DNA of 64,000 nucleotides from Ectothiorhodospiraceae bacterium. Its GTDB lineage: Bacteria; Pseudomonadota; Gammaproteobacteria; HK1. How positions within the stretch are numbered: the first letter of the stretch is position 1; each line of letters begins with the position of its first letter. A program made the translations under genes and the position numbers. The stretch lies in contig JACKNM010000013.1 in NCBI GenBank assembly GCA_024234875.1, positions 1 through 64,000 on the forward strand. Direction: 5' to 3'. The notes beneath the pieces were generated by a model. The model made no database searches and was not told the origin of the DNA. It saw only the letters and a list, made by a program, of their open reading frames with translations. Below are positions 33,182 through 42,618 of this stretch, piece after piece.

Positions 33182-34618
33182 GTGAAGCGTGCAATCCAAC
33201 CCGTCGTCCTCTCCGGAGGGGCGGGGACGCGTCTGTGGCCTGCCTCGAGGGCTGCGCTGCCCAAGCAGCTCCTGCGCCTGACCGGCGACGAGACGATGCT
33301 ACAGGCGACGGCGCTTCGCGCGCGCCGAGCAGCGGGAATGCGCGACCGGCTGATGGTGGTGTGCAACGAGGCCCATCGTTTCCTCGTCGCCGAGCAGCTC
33401 CGCGCGATCGACATGCCCGCCGCGGTGATCATCGAGCCCGCCGGTCGCAACACCGCGCCGGCAGTCGCGCTGGCGGCGCTCGCCGCCCTCGCCGACTCGG
33501 GAACCGACGAGCCGCCGGTGCTGCTGGTGATGCCCGCCGACCACGTGATCACCGATCGCCGGGCGTTTCTCGATGCCGTCTCCATCGGCCACGAGGCCGC
33601 CCGTGACGGGCTGCTGGTGACGTTCGGAATCGTCCCCGACCGCCCGCACACCGGGTACGGCTACATCGAGTCCGAGGCCCGTGCCGGGCAGGTGGCACCG
33701 GTGAGGTCGTTCGTCGAGAAACCCGCTGCGGACCGCGCGGTGGAGCTCGTGCGATCCGGGCGCTACTTCTGGAACGCGGGAATCTTCATGTTCCGCGCCG
33801 ACGCCTACCTCGACGAGCTCGGCCGCTTCGCGCCCGCGATTCGTGACGCCTGCGAGCGCAGCATGGCAGCGGGAAGTGTCGACGCCGACTTCGTGCGGCC
33901 ACAGTCGGAGGCCTTCCTCGCCTCGCCCTCGGATTCCGTCGACTACTGCATCATGGAGCGCACCGATCGCGCCGTCATGGTGCCGCTCGACGCCGGCTGG
34001 AGCGACGTCGGATCATGGTCGGCCCTGCACGAGATCAGCGCCAAGGACACCGACGGCAATGCGCTGTCCGGTGACGTGGTGGCGATCGACTGTCGACAGA
34101 CCCTCGTCCGCGCCGCGAGCCGGCTGGTGACGGCGGTCGGTGTCGAGGACCTGGTGATCGTCGAGGACGACGACGCGGTGCTCGTGACGCGCCACGATCG
34201 GTCCCAGGACGTGAAGAAGCTGGTCGACACGATGAGCGGGATACGGCGCAACGAGGTCAAGGCCCACCGTCGCGTGTTCCGGCCGTGGGGCAGCTACGAC
34301 TCTGTCGACGCCGACGACGGATTCCAGGTCAAGCGCCTCATCGTCAACCCGGGCGCGGTCCTGTCGCTGCAAAAGCATGCCCGCCGGGCCGAGCACTGGG
34401 TCGTCGTCCGTGGCACGGCGCGCATCACCCGCAACAACGAGGTGTTCGACCTCGGTGTCGACGAATCGACGTACATCGCCATCGGCGACGTGCACCGCAT
34501 CGCCAATCCGGGCACCGAGCCGGTCCACATCATCGAGGTCCAGTGCGGCGACTATCTCGGCGAGGACGACATCGTGCGTCTGGAGGACGAGTACGGGCGC
34601 CAGGGAACGACGAGCTGA
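33182..34618 (+). CDS. manC: Mannose-1-phosphate guanylyltransferase / mannose-6-phosphate isomerase
   Basis: A bifunctional 478-residue enzyme that makes GDP-mannose from mannose-1-phosphate and also isomerises fructose-6-phosphate to mannose-6-phosphate. The nucleotidyltransferase signature is VVLSGGAGTRLWPASRAALPKQLL at the N-terminus, followed by SFVEKP and YFWNAGIFMF. The C-terminal type II PMI cupin starts at RPWGSYDSVD near residue 365 and includes LSLQKHARRAEHWVVVRGTA with metal-binding histidines. GTG is the start, with GAAGGGAAAG upstream. With the next gene it forms the GDP-mannose supply for the locus. Confidence 0.95.
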   Translation: MKRAIQPVVLSGGAGTRLWPASRAALPKQLLRLTGDETMLQATALRARRAAGMRDRLMVVCNEAHRFLVAEQLRAIDMPAAVIIEPAGRNTAPAVALAALAALADSGTDEPPVLLVMPADHVITDRRAFLDAVSIGHEAARDGLLVTFGIVPDRPHTGYGYIESEARAGQVAPVRSFVEKPAADRAVELVRSGRYFWNAGIFMFRADAYLDELGRFAPAIRDACERSMAAGSVDADFVRPQSEAFLASPSDSVDYCIMERTDRAVMVPLDAGWSDVGSWSALHEISAKDTDGNALSGDVVAIDCRQTLVRAASRLVTAVGVEDLVIVEDDDAVLVTRHDRSQDVKKLVDTMSGIRRNEVKAHRRVFRPWGSYDSVDADDGFQVKRLIVNPGAVLSLQKHARRAEHWVVVRGTARITRNNEVFDLGVDESTYIAIGDVHRIANPGTEPVHIIEVQCGDYLGEDDIVRLEDEYGRQGTTS

Positions 34619-34736
34619 CTCGCGGTCCGTCGGTTGGCGCCCGCAGCTCCCGCGCGGATGACGTCACTCGAGGTCCGCCGGACAGACGTCGCCGGCTCGC
34701 ACACGACCACCACTGGTAGCCCACGAGAGCGTCGAG

Positions 34737-36089
34737 ATGCCCATCGAGATCACCTGCTTCAAGGCCTACGACATCCGTGGCCGCATTCCGGACCAGCTCG
34801 ACGAGTCCATCGCCTATCGAATCGGCAACGCGACCGCCGCGTTCCTCGAGCCGAGGCGCGTGGTGGTCGGCCACGACATGCGCCTCACCAGCGCGGCGTT
34901 CGCGGATGCAGTGACTCGCGGATTGACGGACGCCGGCGTCGACGTGCTCGACATCGGCCTCGGCGGCACCGAGATGGTCTACTTCGCGACCGCCCATCTG
35001 GAGGCGGACGGCGGCATCATGGTCACCGCCAGCCACAATCCCGCCGACTACAACGGGTTCAAGCTGGTGCGCGACCACGCAAAGCCGATCAGCGGTGACT
35101 CCGGACTCGGCGAGATCCGCGCCATCGCGCAAGGCGACGAGCGCAAGCGTGCGGCGCGTCTTGGCAGCCGACTTCGCACCCGTGTGTTCGAGGACTACGT
35201 GCGGCACGTTCTCGGCTATGTCGACGTCGGCCGACTCTCCCCGATGCGCATCGTCGCGAACGCGGGCAACGGCTGCGCGGGGATCGCCCTCGACGGCCTG
35301 GAGCCGCACTTGCCCTTCGAGTTCGTGAAGATCCAACACGAGCCCGACGGCACGTTCCCCAACGGCATCCCCAACCCGTTGCTACCGGAGAATCGCTCCG
35401 CGACGACGCAGGCGGTGGTCGCGCACGGCGCCGCCCTCGGCATCGCGTGGGACGGTGACTTCGACCGTTGCTTCCTGTTCGACGAGACCGGCGCCTTCAT
35501 CGAGGGCTACTACATCGTCGGCCTGCTGGCGGAAAGCATGCTCGCCAAGAGCCCCGGTGGACGCATCGTCCACGATCCCAGACTGACCTGGAACACCATC
35601 GACATCGTCGAGTCCTGCGGCGGCACTGCCGTTCAGAGCAAGTCCGGTCACTCGTTCATGAAGGAGGCGATGCGCCGCGCCGATGCCGTCTACGGCGGCG
35701 AGATGAGCGCCCATCACTACTTCCGTGACTTCTCCTACGCCGACAGTGGGATGATTCCGTGGCTTCTCGTCGCCGAGTTGATGTGTCGGAGCGGAAAGCC
35801 CCTCTCGGCCCTGGTCGGTGAGCGGATCTCGAGGTACCCGGCCAGCGGCGAGATCAACCGGGAGGTCGTCGATGCCCACGCCACGCTGCAGCGCATCCAC
35901 GATCACTATGCCGCGAGTGCGTCGGCCGTCGACGATGTCGACGGCTATGGCTTCGAGTTCCCGGACTGGCGATTCAACGTCCGCATGTCGAACACCGAGC
36001 CGGTGGTTCGACTCAATGTCGAGAGCCGTGGTGATCGCGCGCTGATGGAGGCGAGGACGGCGGAGGTCCTGGCCATTCTCGAGGACTGA
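34737..36089 (+). CDS. manB: Phosphomannomutase
   Basis: A 450-residue alpha-D-phosphohexomutase that interconverts mannose-6- and mannose-1-phosphate. The phosphoserine loop is MVTASHNPADYNGFK near residue 100, metal binding is by AWDGDFDRCFLF near residue 240, the sugar-binding loop is GEMSAHHYF near residue 320, and the phosphate-binding loop is RMSNTEPVVRLNVE near residue 420. The length and GEMSAHHYF loop favour phosphomannomutase (CpsG/ManB) over phosphoglucosamine mutase. It lies 118 bases after manC and converges on the heparinase-type gene with eight bases between. Confidence 0.94.
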   Translation: MPIEITCFKAYDIRGRIPDQLDESIAYRIGNATAAFLEPRRVVVGHDMRLTSAAFADAVTRGLTDAGVDVLDIGLGGTEMVYFATAHLEADGGIMVTASHNPADYNGFKLVRDHAKPISGDSGLGEIRAIAQGDERKRAARLGSRLRTRVFEDYVRHVLGYVDVGRLSPMRIVANAGNGCAGIALDGLEPHLPFEFVKIQHEPDGTFPNGIPNPLLPENRSATTQAVVAHGAALGIAWDGDFDRCFLFDETGAFIEGYYIVGLLAESMLAKSPGGRIVHDPRLTWNTIDIVESCGGTAVQSKSGHSFMKEAMRRADAVYGGEMSAHHYFRDFSYADSGMIPWLLVAELMCRSGKPLSALVGERISRYPASGEINREVVDAHATLQRIHDHYAASASAVDDVDGYGFEFPDWRFNVRMSNTEPVVRLNVESRGDRALMEARTAEVLAILED

Positions 36090-36097
36090 AGGCGCAG

Positions 36098-37891
36098 TCA
36101 GACCAGTGGGCCGGGGGTGGGCTCGTACCGCCAGAGCAGTGGCTCGTCGGCAGCGAGAATGCACTCCCCGCTCGCACCTGCATGCACGAAACGTGCGACG
36201 AACCGCGTGGTGGCGGCATGACGTCGTACGCCGATGGTCCAGCGCGCAACCAGGCGACCGAGGCCCGCGGCGGTCCAGCCCTGTAGCTCGGGCTCCCGGG
36301 CCCCGCGCACGGCAATGAGCTCGTCGTCGGGTCCTGCGCCGGGAATGAAGCGCCCGACGAGAACCCCCTCGCGCTCGAGCACGAGCGCATCGCCATCGCG
36401 CACGATCTCGATGTCGTCAGCGAGGTGATACCAGCTCGTCAACTGCCGTGCATCGCGGCACTCGACGGCATCCTCGATGCGCAGCTCACGCCCTGGATGC
36501 AGCACCACCGTGCGTCGATGGCACACGCCGAGCGCGGCATGATCGACCGCGGACTCGACGACGAGCGCCTCGCGATACGCACGCACCACCCGCAACGCCG
36601 AGCCGAACGCATCACTTCCGTCCCGACAATAGTTGACATCGTCGACCTGGATCGTGTTGTGGGCACGCGTGCTGAGCAGGAACGCACGATCGTCACCGCC
36701 CTTGTACCCGGCCGCGCCGCTGTCGGTGAACAGTGGCTTGCCGGCGACGCCGTACTCGAAGTGAAGATGATCGGCGTGCTTGTGCGCCTTCGAGTGATAG
36801 GCGGCCATCTGGTAGAGGAACTCACCGTCGCGGGCGCCACGACCCTCGACGATCGCCAACCCGCCGGCGGGAAAGACCCGTGCTCGATAGCAGTCGGTCT
36901 CCACGTCCGGGACCTTCTGCTCACCCACCGGGCGCATCGTCGACAGGACCGCGGTGTCACCGATGCGCACCATCGTGCGGTCCGGATAGAGCAGCCAGTG
37001 GGTCGCCTCGTGGACCCGGGGCTGGATGTCTCGGTAGTAGAGCATCGCGTGCCAACGACTCGCACAGAGCTGGTCGAGGTAGCCCTGCATGAAGAAGTGG
37101 TACTGGGGTGAGTGCTCGAGGTGCATCCCCTCGGCGTTGAACTGCTTCCTGATCAGCGCCTCGAGGCCGCGTTCGCCGTACGCGAGCCCATCGCTCGCGC
37201 CATCGGCCACCCAGAAGACGCTGGCGAGCACGCACAGGCCGTGCATCTGGAAGATGCCGTGGTTTCCCTGCGACAGGTTGGCCGGCTCGACCAGGGCGGC
37301 GATGTGCGCCTCGGCGCCACGGACGAGGAGGCCGAGCTGCGCGTCGGTGAGCGGCAGGATGCCGCGCAGGCAGGCGTCGGCGAGCCGCGCCAGCTTCAGC
37401 GCGCGATAGCCGGTCGGCATGTCCGCCCACCGCATGTAGGACTTGCGATCCTGGACCAGGTGATAGTCCAGCCAGTCGAGCGCGAACGCGAGGGCGGGCT
37501 CGAGGTATCGCGGGTCGCCGGTCTCGTCGAATGCGAAGAAGTAGACGTCGGCCGGCTGCAGCGACTGGAGCCGTGTCGCGTACGACTTGTCGCGAAACGG
37601 ATTCTCCGCCCAGTCGAGCGGCGGCGACAGCGCCACCGGCTCGAAGTGGATGTCCGCCTTGTAGCCCGTGGCCTCCTGCTCCACGACGGCGTCGGCCGCC
37701 GGAGGCTTGATGACGGTCGGGCGGGGCCACTCGATCGGCCGGCCGGCCGCCCGCGACGGCGCGCCCTTGAGGTCCCGAATCTTGCGCGACAGGACGTCGT
37801 GCGAATCGCAGCGATGGGTCAGCGTTCCTCTCCCGAGTCCTGGGCCCCGCGGGTCGGGGCGAGACCATAGCTGGCGCGCCGACGATTGCAA
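36098..37891 (-). CDS. Heparinase II/III family protein
   Basis: A protein of up to 597 residues with an alpha/alpha-toroid followed by a beta-sandwich, as in heparinase II/III and alginate lyases. These cut uronic-acid-containing polysaccharides by elimination. The toroid contains NLSQGNHGIFQMHGL near residue 220 and a Tyr-rich EHSPQYHFFMQGYL segment. The heparinase II/III domain shows KAHKHADHLHFEYGVAGKPLFTDSG near residue 380, with catalytic-site histidines. No clear signal peptide is visible and the start is uncertain: TTG at 37891 is the longest choice and no ATG exists before about residue 155. Cytoplasmic or periplasmic action on the locus polymer is possible. Confidence 0.85.
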   Translation of the reverse strand: MQSSARQLWSRPDPRGPGLGRGTLTHRCDSHDVLSRKIRDLKGAPSRAAGRPIEWPRPTVIKPPAADAVVEQEATGYKADIHFEPVALSPPLDWAENPFRDKSYATRLQSLQPADVYFFAFDETGDPRYLEPALAFALDWLDYHLVQDRKSYMRWADMPTGYRALKLARLADACLRGILPLTDAQLGLLVRGAEAHIAALVEPANLSQGNHGIFQMHGLCVLASVFWVADGASDGLAYGERGLEALIRKQFNAEGMHLEHSPQYHFFMQGYLDQLCASRWHAMLYYRDIQPRVHEATHWLLYPDRTMVRIGDTAVLSTMRPVGEQKVPDVETDCYRARVFPAGGLAIVEGRGARDGEFLYQMAAYHSKAHKHADHLHFEYGVAGKPLFTDSGAAGYKGGDDRAFLLSTRAHNTIQVDDVNYCRDGSDAFGSALRVVRAYREALVVESAVDHAALGVCHRRTVVLHPGRELRIEDAVECRDARQLTSWYHLADDIEIVRDGDALVLEREGVLVGRFIPGAGPDDELIAVRGAREPELQGWTAAGLGRLVARWTIGVRRHAATTRFVARFVHAGASGECILAADEPLLWRYEPTPGPLV

Positions 37892-37977
37892 AGGGCGGGC
37901 GAGGGCGCGCTCGCGATCACGAAGCGGGGGGCATACGCCGTGGTAGCATCGGTCAGACGACGAGCGGCCAGGATCCC

Positions 37978-40035
37978 GTGCCAGTACGGCCGTTCCGCCC
38001 GCCTCCCCCGATGAGCGAGACGACCGTGGATCACGCCCATCGCGAGCGCCACGCCGCCGCGGTCGACGGCCGACCGGGTCGCGGCCTGCCTCGACCGACG
38101 CCGATGCGCGGCCGCAACCGCCGGCTGTGGTTGGCTGCCGCGATCGGTGTGTGGTCGGCTTCGGGGGCAGCGCTCGAGGTCAGCCAACCCACCACCTATC
38201 CGACGATCGCGGCCCTCGCGGCCGCCGATCCGCGCGCTGGAGGGTCGGCCGCGATCGTATCCGAGCGCGCGCGCGCCGGGGTATTCGTCTGGGACGGGAC
38301 CGACCGCTCGCGACAGGTCCGGGCGGACCCCGCGCGGTGCATCCACGTTCCTCCCGCCTCGGACCCGAGCGGCGCCTCGGGCATCTGGACGCGGCTCGCC
38401 GACCGTGCGGTCGACGTGGGCTGGTGCGGGGTCACCACGACCGGCGACGCAACGTCGGCGATCACGGCAGCCGTCGGCCTCGCCCACGCCGAGGGCCGTG
38501 AGCTCTACTGGCCACCCGGCGACTATCTCGGCGCGCGCTCGATTCCTCACCTCCACGAGGTCACCCATCGTGGGCGAGGGCGGATCGTGGCCGGCCGCGG
38601 CGGTCCCCGCTTCCCGGTCGAGGTCCACGCGTACGACGATGCCTACCGCACACCTGGCCGAGAAGACGACGTCGACGCGACGCTGTTCGTCGATCCGGTG
38701 ACAGGTGACGACGACAACGACGGGCTCGCACCCGATCGCGCGCTGCGCACGCCACGCAGGGCCGCCAGCGCGCTCGCGAACTACGGCCCGGTCCTGCGCG
38801 GACAGTGGCGAATCAAGCTGGCGGCGGGGCGTTACTCGACCGGCACGCTGGCACTCGGGCACGAGTACCGCACCCTCGGCTACCTGGTGGTGTCCGGCGC
38901 AGACGTGTCGCCGGGGGCCCGCCCCGAGACTGTCGTGGAGGGAGACCAGAGGGCACGGGACTGCATCACCATCGGCGCGGATGCGGCGGTGTGGTTGCGC
39001 GCAATCGGGACGCGTGAATGCAATCGCGGGGTGGTCGCGGGCCGTGGTGCGCGTCTCGTGCTGGACAATGTCTGGGACGAGGGCTCGAACATCGGGTGGG
39101 AGCTGGGTCAGGGCTCCAGCTACCGAGCGCTCGGGGGAACCTTGCGTCGAGAGCGCCAGTTCGGGGTCCGTGAGCTGTTCGGCGTGACCCGCAACTACGA
39201 GCCGCGCCCCGGCCCTGGGGGGCGCGTGCGCATCGACGGTGGCGGCGTCACCCCGCAGTGCTTCCTGAGCAAGGAGAACACCCACGGCCACCTGCGGGGC
39301 CTCCACGCCTTCGACTGCACGGAGATCCTGGTCAACCTGCAGTCATCCGCGGTGGCGAACGTCAGTGGGATCCGGCTCGGCGGCGGCACGATGCGCACGC
39401 CACTCGGCGTCTATGTCGGTGGCGCCTCCGAGATCCATGGCTCGGCCGCCATCGAGTGGGGCGACAACCCGCCGAACGAACGCATCCTGGTGACCGGCGT
39501 CGACATCGACAGCTACGGGCACCGCGTCGACGGCGCCCAACGCACCGGCTGGGCCCGCGGACGGGTGGTGGGCCACGGATTCGGCGTCGAGCTGGGCACG
39601 ACCGCGGCGGGCACCCCCTCAGCGACCACCGTGGAGCTCGCCTCCGCTGCCATGGACAACGCCCCGCTGTCGGTCGGTGGAGCCGGGTTCTCGTTCGTGG
39701 TCGCTGGCGAGGTCATCGACACCCCGGCAGGGGGGGTGACCGCGGGCGGAGTGCAGGTCGCCCTGCTCGTCGACGATGCGCAGATCGGCTCGGTGCGCAT
39801 TCCCCCGGGTCTACCCTCCGGGGCACTGCTCGAGGTGCGGGGCATCCTGGTCAAGCCACCGGGCGACGGCAAGCCGGTGGCGAGACTGAGCGCCTTCGTC
39901 AGCGGGCAGCCGCCGATCCTCGAGCGTGCGACGCCGCCGTCGTCGGTGCCGGAGCGCTCGCGGCTTCGCGTGATCGCGCGGCGCGAGGGCGCCGCCGACC
40001 GCTTCCGCTTCGACCTCGCGGAGATCTATCGCTGA
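37978..40035 (+). CDS. Exported right-handed beta-helix protein
   Basis: A 685-residue protein with repeats suggesting a right-handed parallel beta-helix, the fold of pectate lyases and phage tailspikes. The motif VDPVTGDDDNDGLAPDRALRTPRRA near residue 240 resembles the DUF1565-type start of such helices. Successive turns follow (VVSGADV, LVLDNVWDEGSNIG, ILVTGVDIDSYGH). A signal-like segment RRLWLAAAIGVWSASGAALE lies at residues 48-67. An internal ATG at 38104 would place it at the N-terminus, but only the GTG at 37978 has an AGGA upstream. It is divergent from the heparinase-type gene, so both may act on the same polymer. No catalytic residues can be assigned. Confidence 0.75.
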   Translation: MPVRPFRPPPPMSETTVDHAHRERHAAAVDGRPGRGLPRPTPMRGRNRRLWLAAAIGVWSASGAALEVSQPTTYPTIAALAAADPRAGGSAAIVSERARAGVFVWDGTDRSRQVRADPARCIHVPPASDPSGASGIWTRLADRAVDVGWCGVTTTGDATSAITAAVGLAHAEGRELYWPPGDYLGARSIPHLHEVTHRGRGRIVAGRGGPRFPVEVHAYDDAYRTPGREDDVDATLFVDPVTGDDDNDGLAPDRALRTPRRAASALANYGPVLRGQWRIKLAAGRYSTGTLALGHEYRTLGYLVVSGADVSPGARPETVVEGDQRARDCITIGADAAVWLRAIGTRECNRGVVAGRGARLVLDNVWDEGSNIGWELGQGSSYRALGGTLRRERQFGVRELFGVTRNYEPRPGPGGRVRIDGGGVTPQCFLSKENTHGHLRGLHAFDCTEILVNLQSSAVANVSGIRLGGGTMRTPLGVYVGGASEIHGSAAIEWGDNPPNERILVTGVDIDSYGHRVDGAQRTGWARGRVVGHGFGVELGTTAAGTPSATTVELASAAMDNAPLSVGGAGFSFVVAGEVIDTPAGGVTAGGVQVALLVDDAQIGSVRIPPGLPSGALLEVRGILVKPPGDGKPVARLSAFVSGQPPILERATPPSSVPERSRLRVIARREGAADRFRFDLAEIYR

Positions 40036-40223
40036 GCCGCTGGCGGGTTGCGGCGGCGCGAGGATCCGAGGGGAGCGCCGATGGTCGTAAGATGTTAGCC
40101 TGCTCGGCTCCGATGGTGTTCCGAGCGACGTTGCGGCCGGCAGGTTCCGACCTCGCAGCGTGTCGCCGGAGCCGACCGCGGGGGACACACGCCTGCGGCG
40201 GAGCCCGATCCGAGGAAGTCAGG

Positions 40224-41072
40224 ATGTCGAATGCGGATGCCGGTACGCTCGCACTTCTGTTCGGCAACAGCCATGCGAACTGCATGGTGCGGGCACTGCG
40301 CCACAAGCTCTTCCCGACCTCTGCGGACGGGTTCAGCGTCCGCATCGTATCCACCGGGTCCGATGCGTTCCCCGGCGGCCTGGTTCTCGTCGACTCCCTC
40401 GGTCGCAGGGTCGCGAACCCGGTGGTCACCCGCGCCATCGATCAAGCGATTCGTGAGTCCGAGCGCGAGGGGCGGAACGTCTGGCTGCTGTCGGTCATCG
40501 GCGGCAATTTCGCCAATCGCCTGAGTCTGTTTCGCACCGACGGCGACATCGACTTCCTCGACCCGGACGAGGATTCCGCGACGCAGCCCGAGGTGGCCGA
40601 TGCCGACCGCTACGTTCCGTACGACCTCCTCGAGGCGCAACTCCAGTCTGCAATGTCGTCACTCGGCGAGTTCCTGCGGTTGCTGCCGATGGGCCGGGTC
40701 GCCGGTCTGACGCACGTCGACGGCCCACCGCCGGTGCCCGACGCGAACTTCATCGTCGAGAACTTGCCAGAGCGGACCAAGGATCTCGCGCGCGCGGCCG
40801 GGGAGGGCGAGATCACCGCCGCGACGATCTCGCCGGCGCGCTTTCGCTACAAGGTCTGGCGTGCGCAGTCGCGCGTCGCGCGCCGGATGGTGGAAGCCGC
40901 AGGAGGGCACTACATGTCCGCGCCTCCCGCGGCCCTCGATTCCGAGGGCTACCGTCGCCTCGAGCTGTGTGCGGACGCGGCCCACGGCACCACCGAGTAC
41001 GGTGCACTGTGCCTGGAGGCCATCAGGTCGTCGGTGACCGGGCTGCTGGCGGAGCGGGCGCACCATGAGTGA
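40224..41072 (+). CDS. SGNH-fold esterase/acyltransferase-like protein
   Basis: A 282-residue protein that I assign to the SGNH fold from two blocks. Block I is LLFGNSHANC with Ser16 as the likely nucleophile. Block V is CADAAHGTTEYG with Asp251 and His254 in the DxxH arrangement. The block I GNSH also recalls the GNCQ motif of WcbI-type capsule proteins. No signal peptide is present. It overlaps the next gene, a GSCFA-domain protein, by eight bases. The pair may add or remove acyl groups on the glycan. The ATG follows AGGA closely (spacing is short), and upstream coding in this frame is only a shadow of the beta-helix gene. Confidence 0.72.
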   Translation: MSNADAGTLALLFGNSHANCMVRALRHKLFPTSADGFSVRIVSTGSDAFPGGLVLVDSLGRRVANPVVTRAIDQAIRESEREGRNVWLLSVIGGNFANRLSLFRTDGDIDFLDPDEDSATQPEVADADRYVPYDLLEAQLQSAMSSLGEFLRLLPMGRVAGLTHVDGPPPVPDANFIVENLPERTKDLARAAGEGEITAATISPARFRYKVWRAQSRVARRMVEAAGGHYMSAPPAALDSEGYRRLELCADAAHGTTEYGALCLEAIRSSVTGLLAERAHHE

Positions 41073-42171
41073 TGACGCCTACCGGACCTGCCCCTATCGG
41101 CAACTTCCGCAGTCGAGCTACTGGCGACAGTCGGTCGCAGAATGCTCCGCGGGCGACATCGATCCGGTCGGCGAGATGCCCTTCCGTCTCGAGCCGACGG
41201 ACCGGATCGCCACCGCCGGGAGCTGCTTCGCGCAGCACATTGCCCGTTACCTGCAGCGCGCGCGCTGCAACTACTTCGTGGCCGAGCAGCCACCCGGATT
41301 CATCGATCGCGAGGTGGCGGAGCGCTTCCAGTACGGAACCTTCTCCGCCCGGTTCGGAAACATCTACACGTCGCGCCAGCTTCTACAACTGTTCCAGCGT
41401 GCCTACGGACGGTTCTCGCCGGTCGCCGAGGCGTGGAGCGCCGAGGGTCGGTGGTACGATCCCTTCCGCCCGTCGGTGCAGCCGGAGGGCTTTCGCTCGC
41501 TCGCCGAGCTCGAGCACGACAGACGCTCTCACCTGGCTCGCGTCCGCCGCATGTTCGAGGAGTGCGACTGCCTGGTCTTCACGCTCGGGCTCACCGAGAC
41601 CTGGCGCGATCGGCGTGACGGGGCCGTGTTCCCGGTGTGCCCCGGCTGCGGCTACGGTGAGTTCGATCCGGAGATCCACGAGTTCGTGAACCTCTCGGTG
41701 CGGGACGTGGAGGCGGATCTCGGCGAGTTCGTCGCGTCGTTGCGCGAGGTGAATCCGGCGGTCAAGGTGATCCTGACGGTCTCACCGGTGCCGTTGATCG
41801 CGACCCATGGCGGCAACCACGTGCTGAGCGCCACGACCTACTCGAAGTCGGTGCTACGCGTCGCCGCCGAGACCATGAGCCGAGAGCACGAGCAGCTCGC
41901 GTACTTCCCGTCGTACGAGATCATCACCTCGTCGGCGTCGCGCGGAGCGTACTTCGCCGATGACCTGCGCTCGGTCAAGGAGCAGGGTGTCCAGCACGTC
42001 ATGCGGCTGTTCTTCCACCATCTCTTGCCGAGCGTATCCCTGGATCTCGACGCGCCGTCGCCGAGCCCGGCGCCCCAGACCGCGCCCGCCCGGCCCCCCG
42101 AGCCGTCGCGATCGACCCTCAGCGCGGAGGTCGCGGACATCATCTGCGACGAGGACCGAGTGCTGGGTTGA
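41065..42171 (+). CDS. GSCFA domain-containing protein
   Basis: A 368-residue protein with the family-naming motif ATAGSCFAQHIARYL at residues 49-63, where Ser53 would be the SGNH-type nucleophile. CLVFTLGLTETWRD and VILTVSPVPLIAT are further conserved stretches. GSCFA proteins are related to SGNH hydrolases, and several are encoded with glycan genes, but their reaction is not established. The last 60 residues form a Pro/Ala-rich tail. It overlaps the preceding SGNH-like gene by eight bases and is followed after nine bases by the small membrane-tethered protein, so the three form one unit. Confidence 0.88.
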   Translation: MSDDAYRTCPYRQLPQSSYWRQSVAECSAGDIDPVGEMPFRLEPTDRIATAGSCFAQHIARYLQRARCNYFVAEQPPGFIDREVAERFQYGTFSARFGNIYTSRQLLQLFQRAYGRFSPVAEAWSAEGRWYDPFRPSVQPEGFRSLAELEHDRRSHLARVRRMFEECDCLVFTLGLTETWRDRRDGAVFPVCPGCGYGEFDPEIHEFVNLSVRDVEADLGEFVASLREVNPAVKVILTVSPVPLIATHGGNHVLSATTYSKSVLRVAAETMSREHEQLAYFPSYEIITSSASRGAYFADDLRSVKEQGVQHVMRLFFHHLLPSVSLDLDAPSPSPAPQTAPARPPEPSRSTLSAEVADIICDEDRVLG

Positions 42172-42180
42172 GTTCTGCCG

Positions 42181-42618
42181 ATGAGTGACGATCCCCACGC
42201 GCCCGATCCCCGGCTGATCCAGTACCTCGAGCGGATGAGCTCGCTCATCGCTCAGAATCGGGACAACGCCCTCGAGCTCGGCGCCCTGCGCAGCGAAGCG
42301 AAGAGCAACGGTTACAACACCGAGGTGCTCAACTTCCTGACCCAGATCCGGGGGCGCTTCCCGCGCGACAACGGCGCGGAAGCGCTGAACCTGCTCATCA
42401 GATACGCACTCGCCACCGGCTCCAAGGTCGATCTGGTGATCACCAAGGAGGTTCCGGTGGAGGGCACACAGCCGACCGCCGCTCCATCGGGCGCGGCACC
42501 GTCGGCCGCGGTCGAGGTCGAGGAGTCGGAGCACGACGAGGACGGGGTGCGGACCCTGCTGCGCCAGATCGCGATGGGTATCGCGGTGAGCGTCGGGCTG
42601 CTCTGGCTACTGATCTGA
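42181..42618 (+). CDS. Small GapR-like helical protein with C-terminal membrane anchor
   Basis: A 145-residue protein. Residues 10-82 are helical and include ELGALRSEAKSNGYNTEVLN, which resembles the DUF2312/GapR core (EAKGNGFD followed by a basic helix). Residues 83-122 are an Ala/Pro then Asp/Glu-rich linker. Residues 129-145, IAMGIAVSVGLLWLLI, are a membrane helix ending at the C-terminus, so the protein is tail-anchored with the helical part in the cytoplasm. GapR itself is a soluble nucleoid protein. The resemblance is by eye. Its 3' end overlaps the convergent GT2 gene by 12 bases. Confidence 0.7.
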   Translation: MSDDPHAPDPRLIQYLERMSSLIAQNRDNALELGALRSEAKSNGYNTEVLNFLTQIRGRFPRDNGAEALNLLIRYALATGSKVDLVITKEVPVEGTQPTAAPSGAAPSAAVEVEESEHDEDGVRTLLRQIAMGIAVSVGLLWLLI

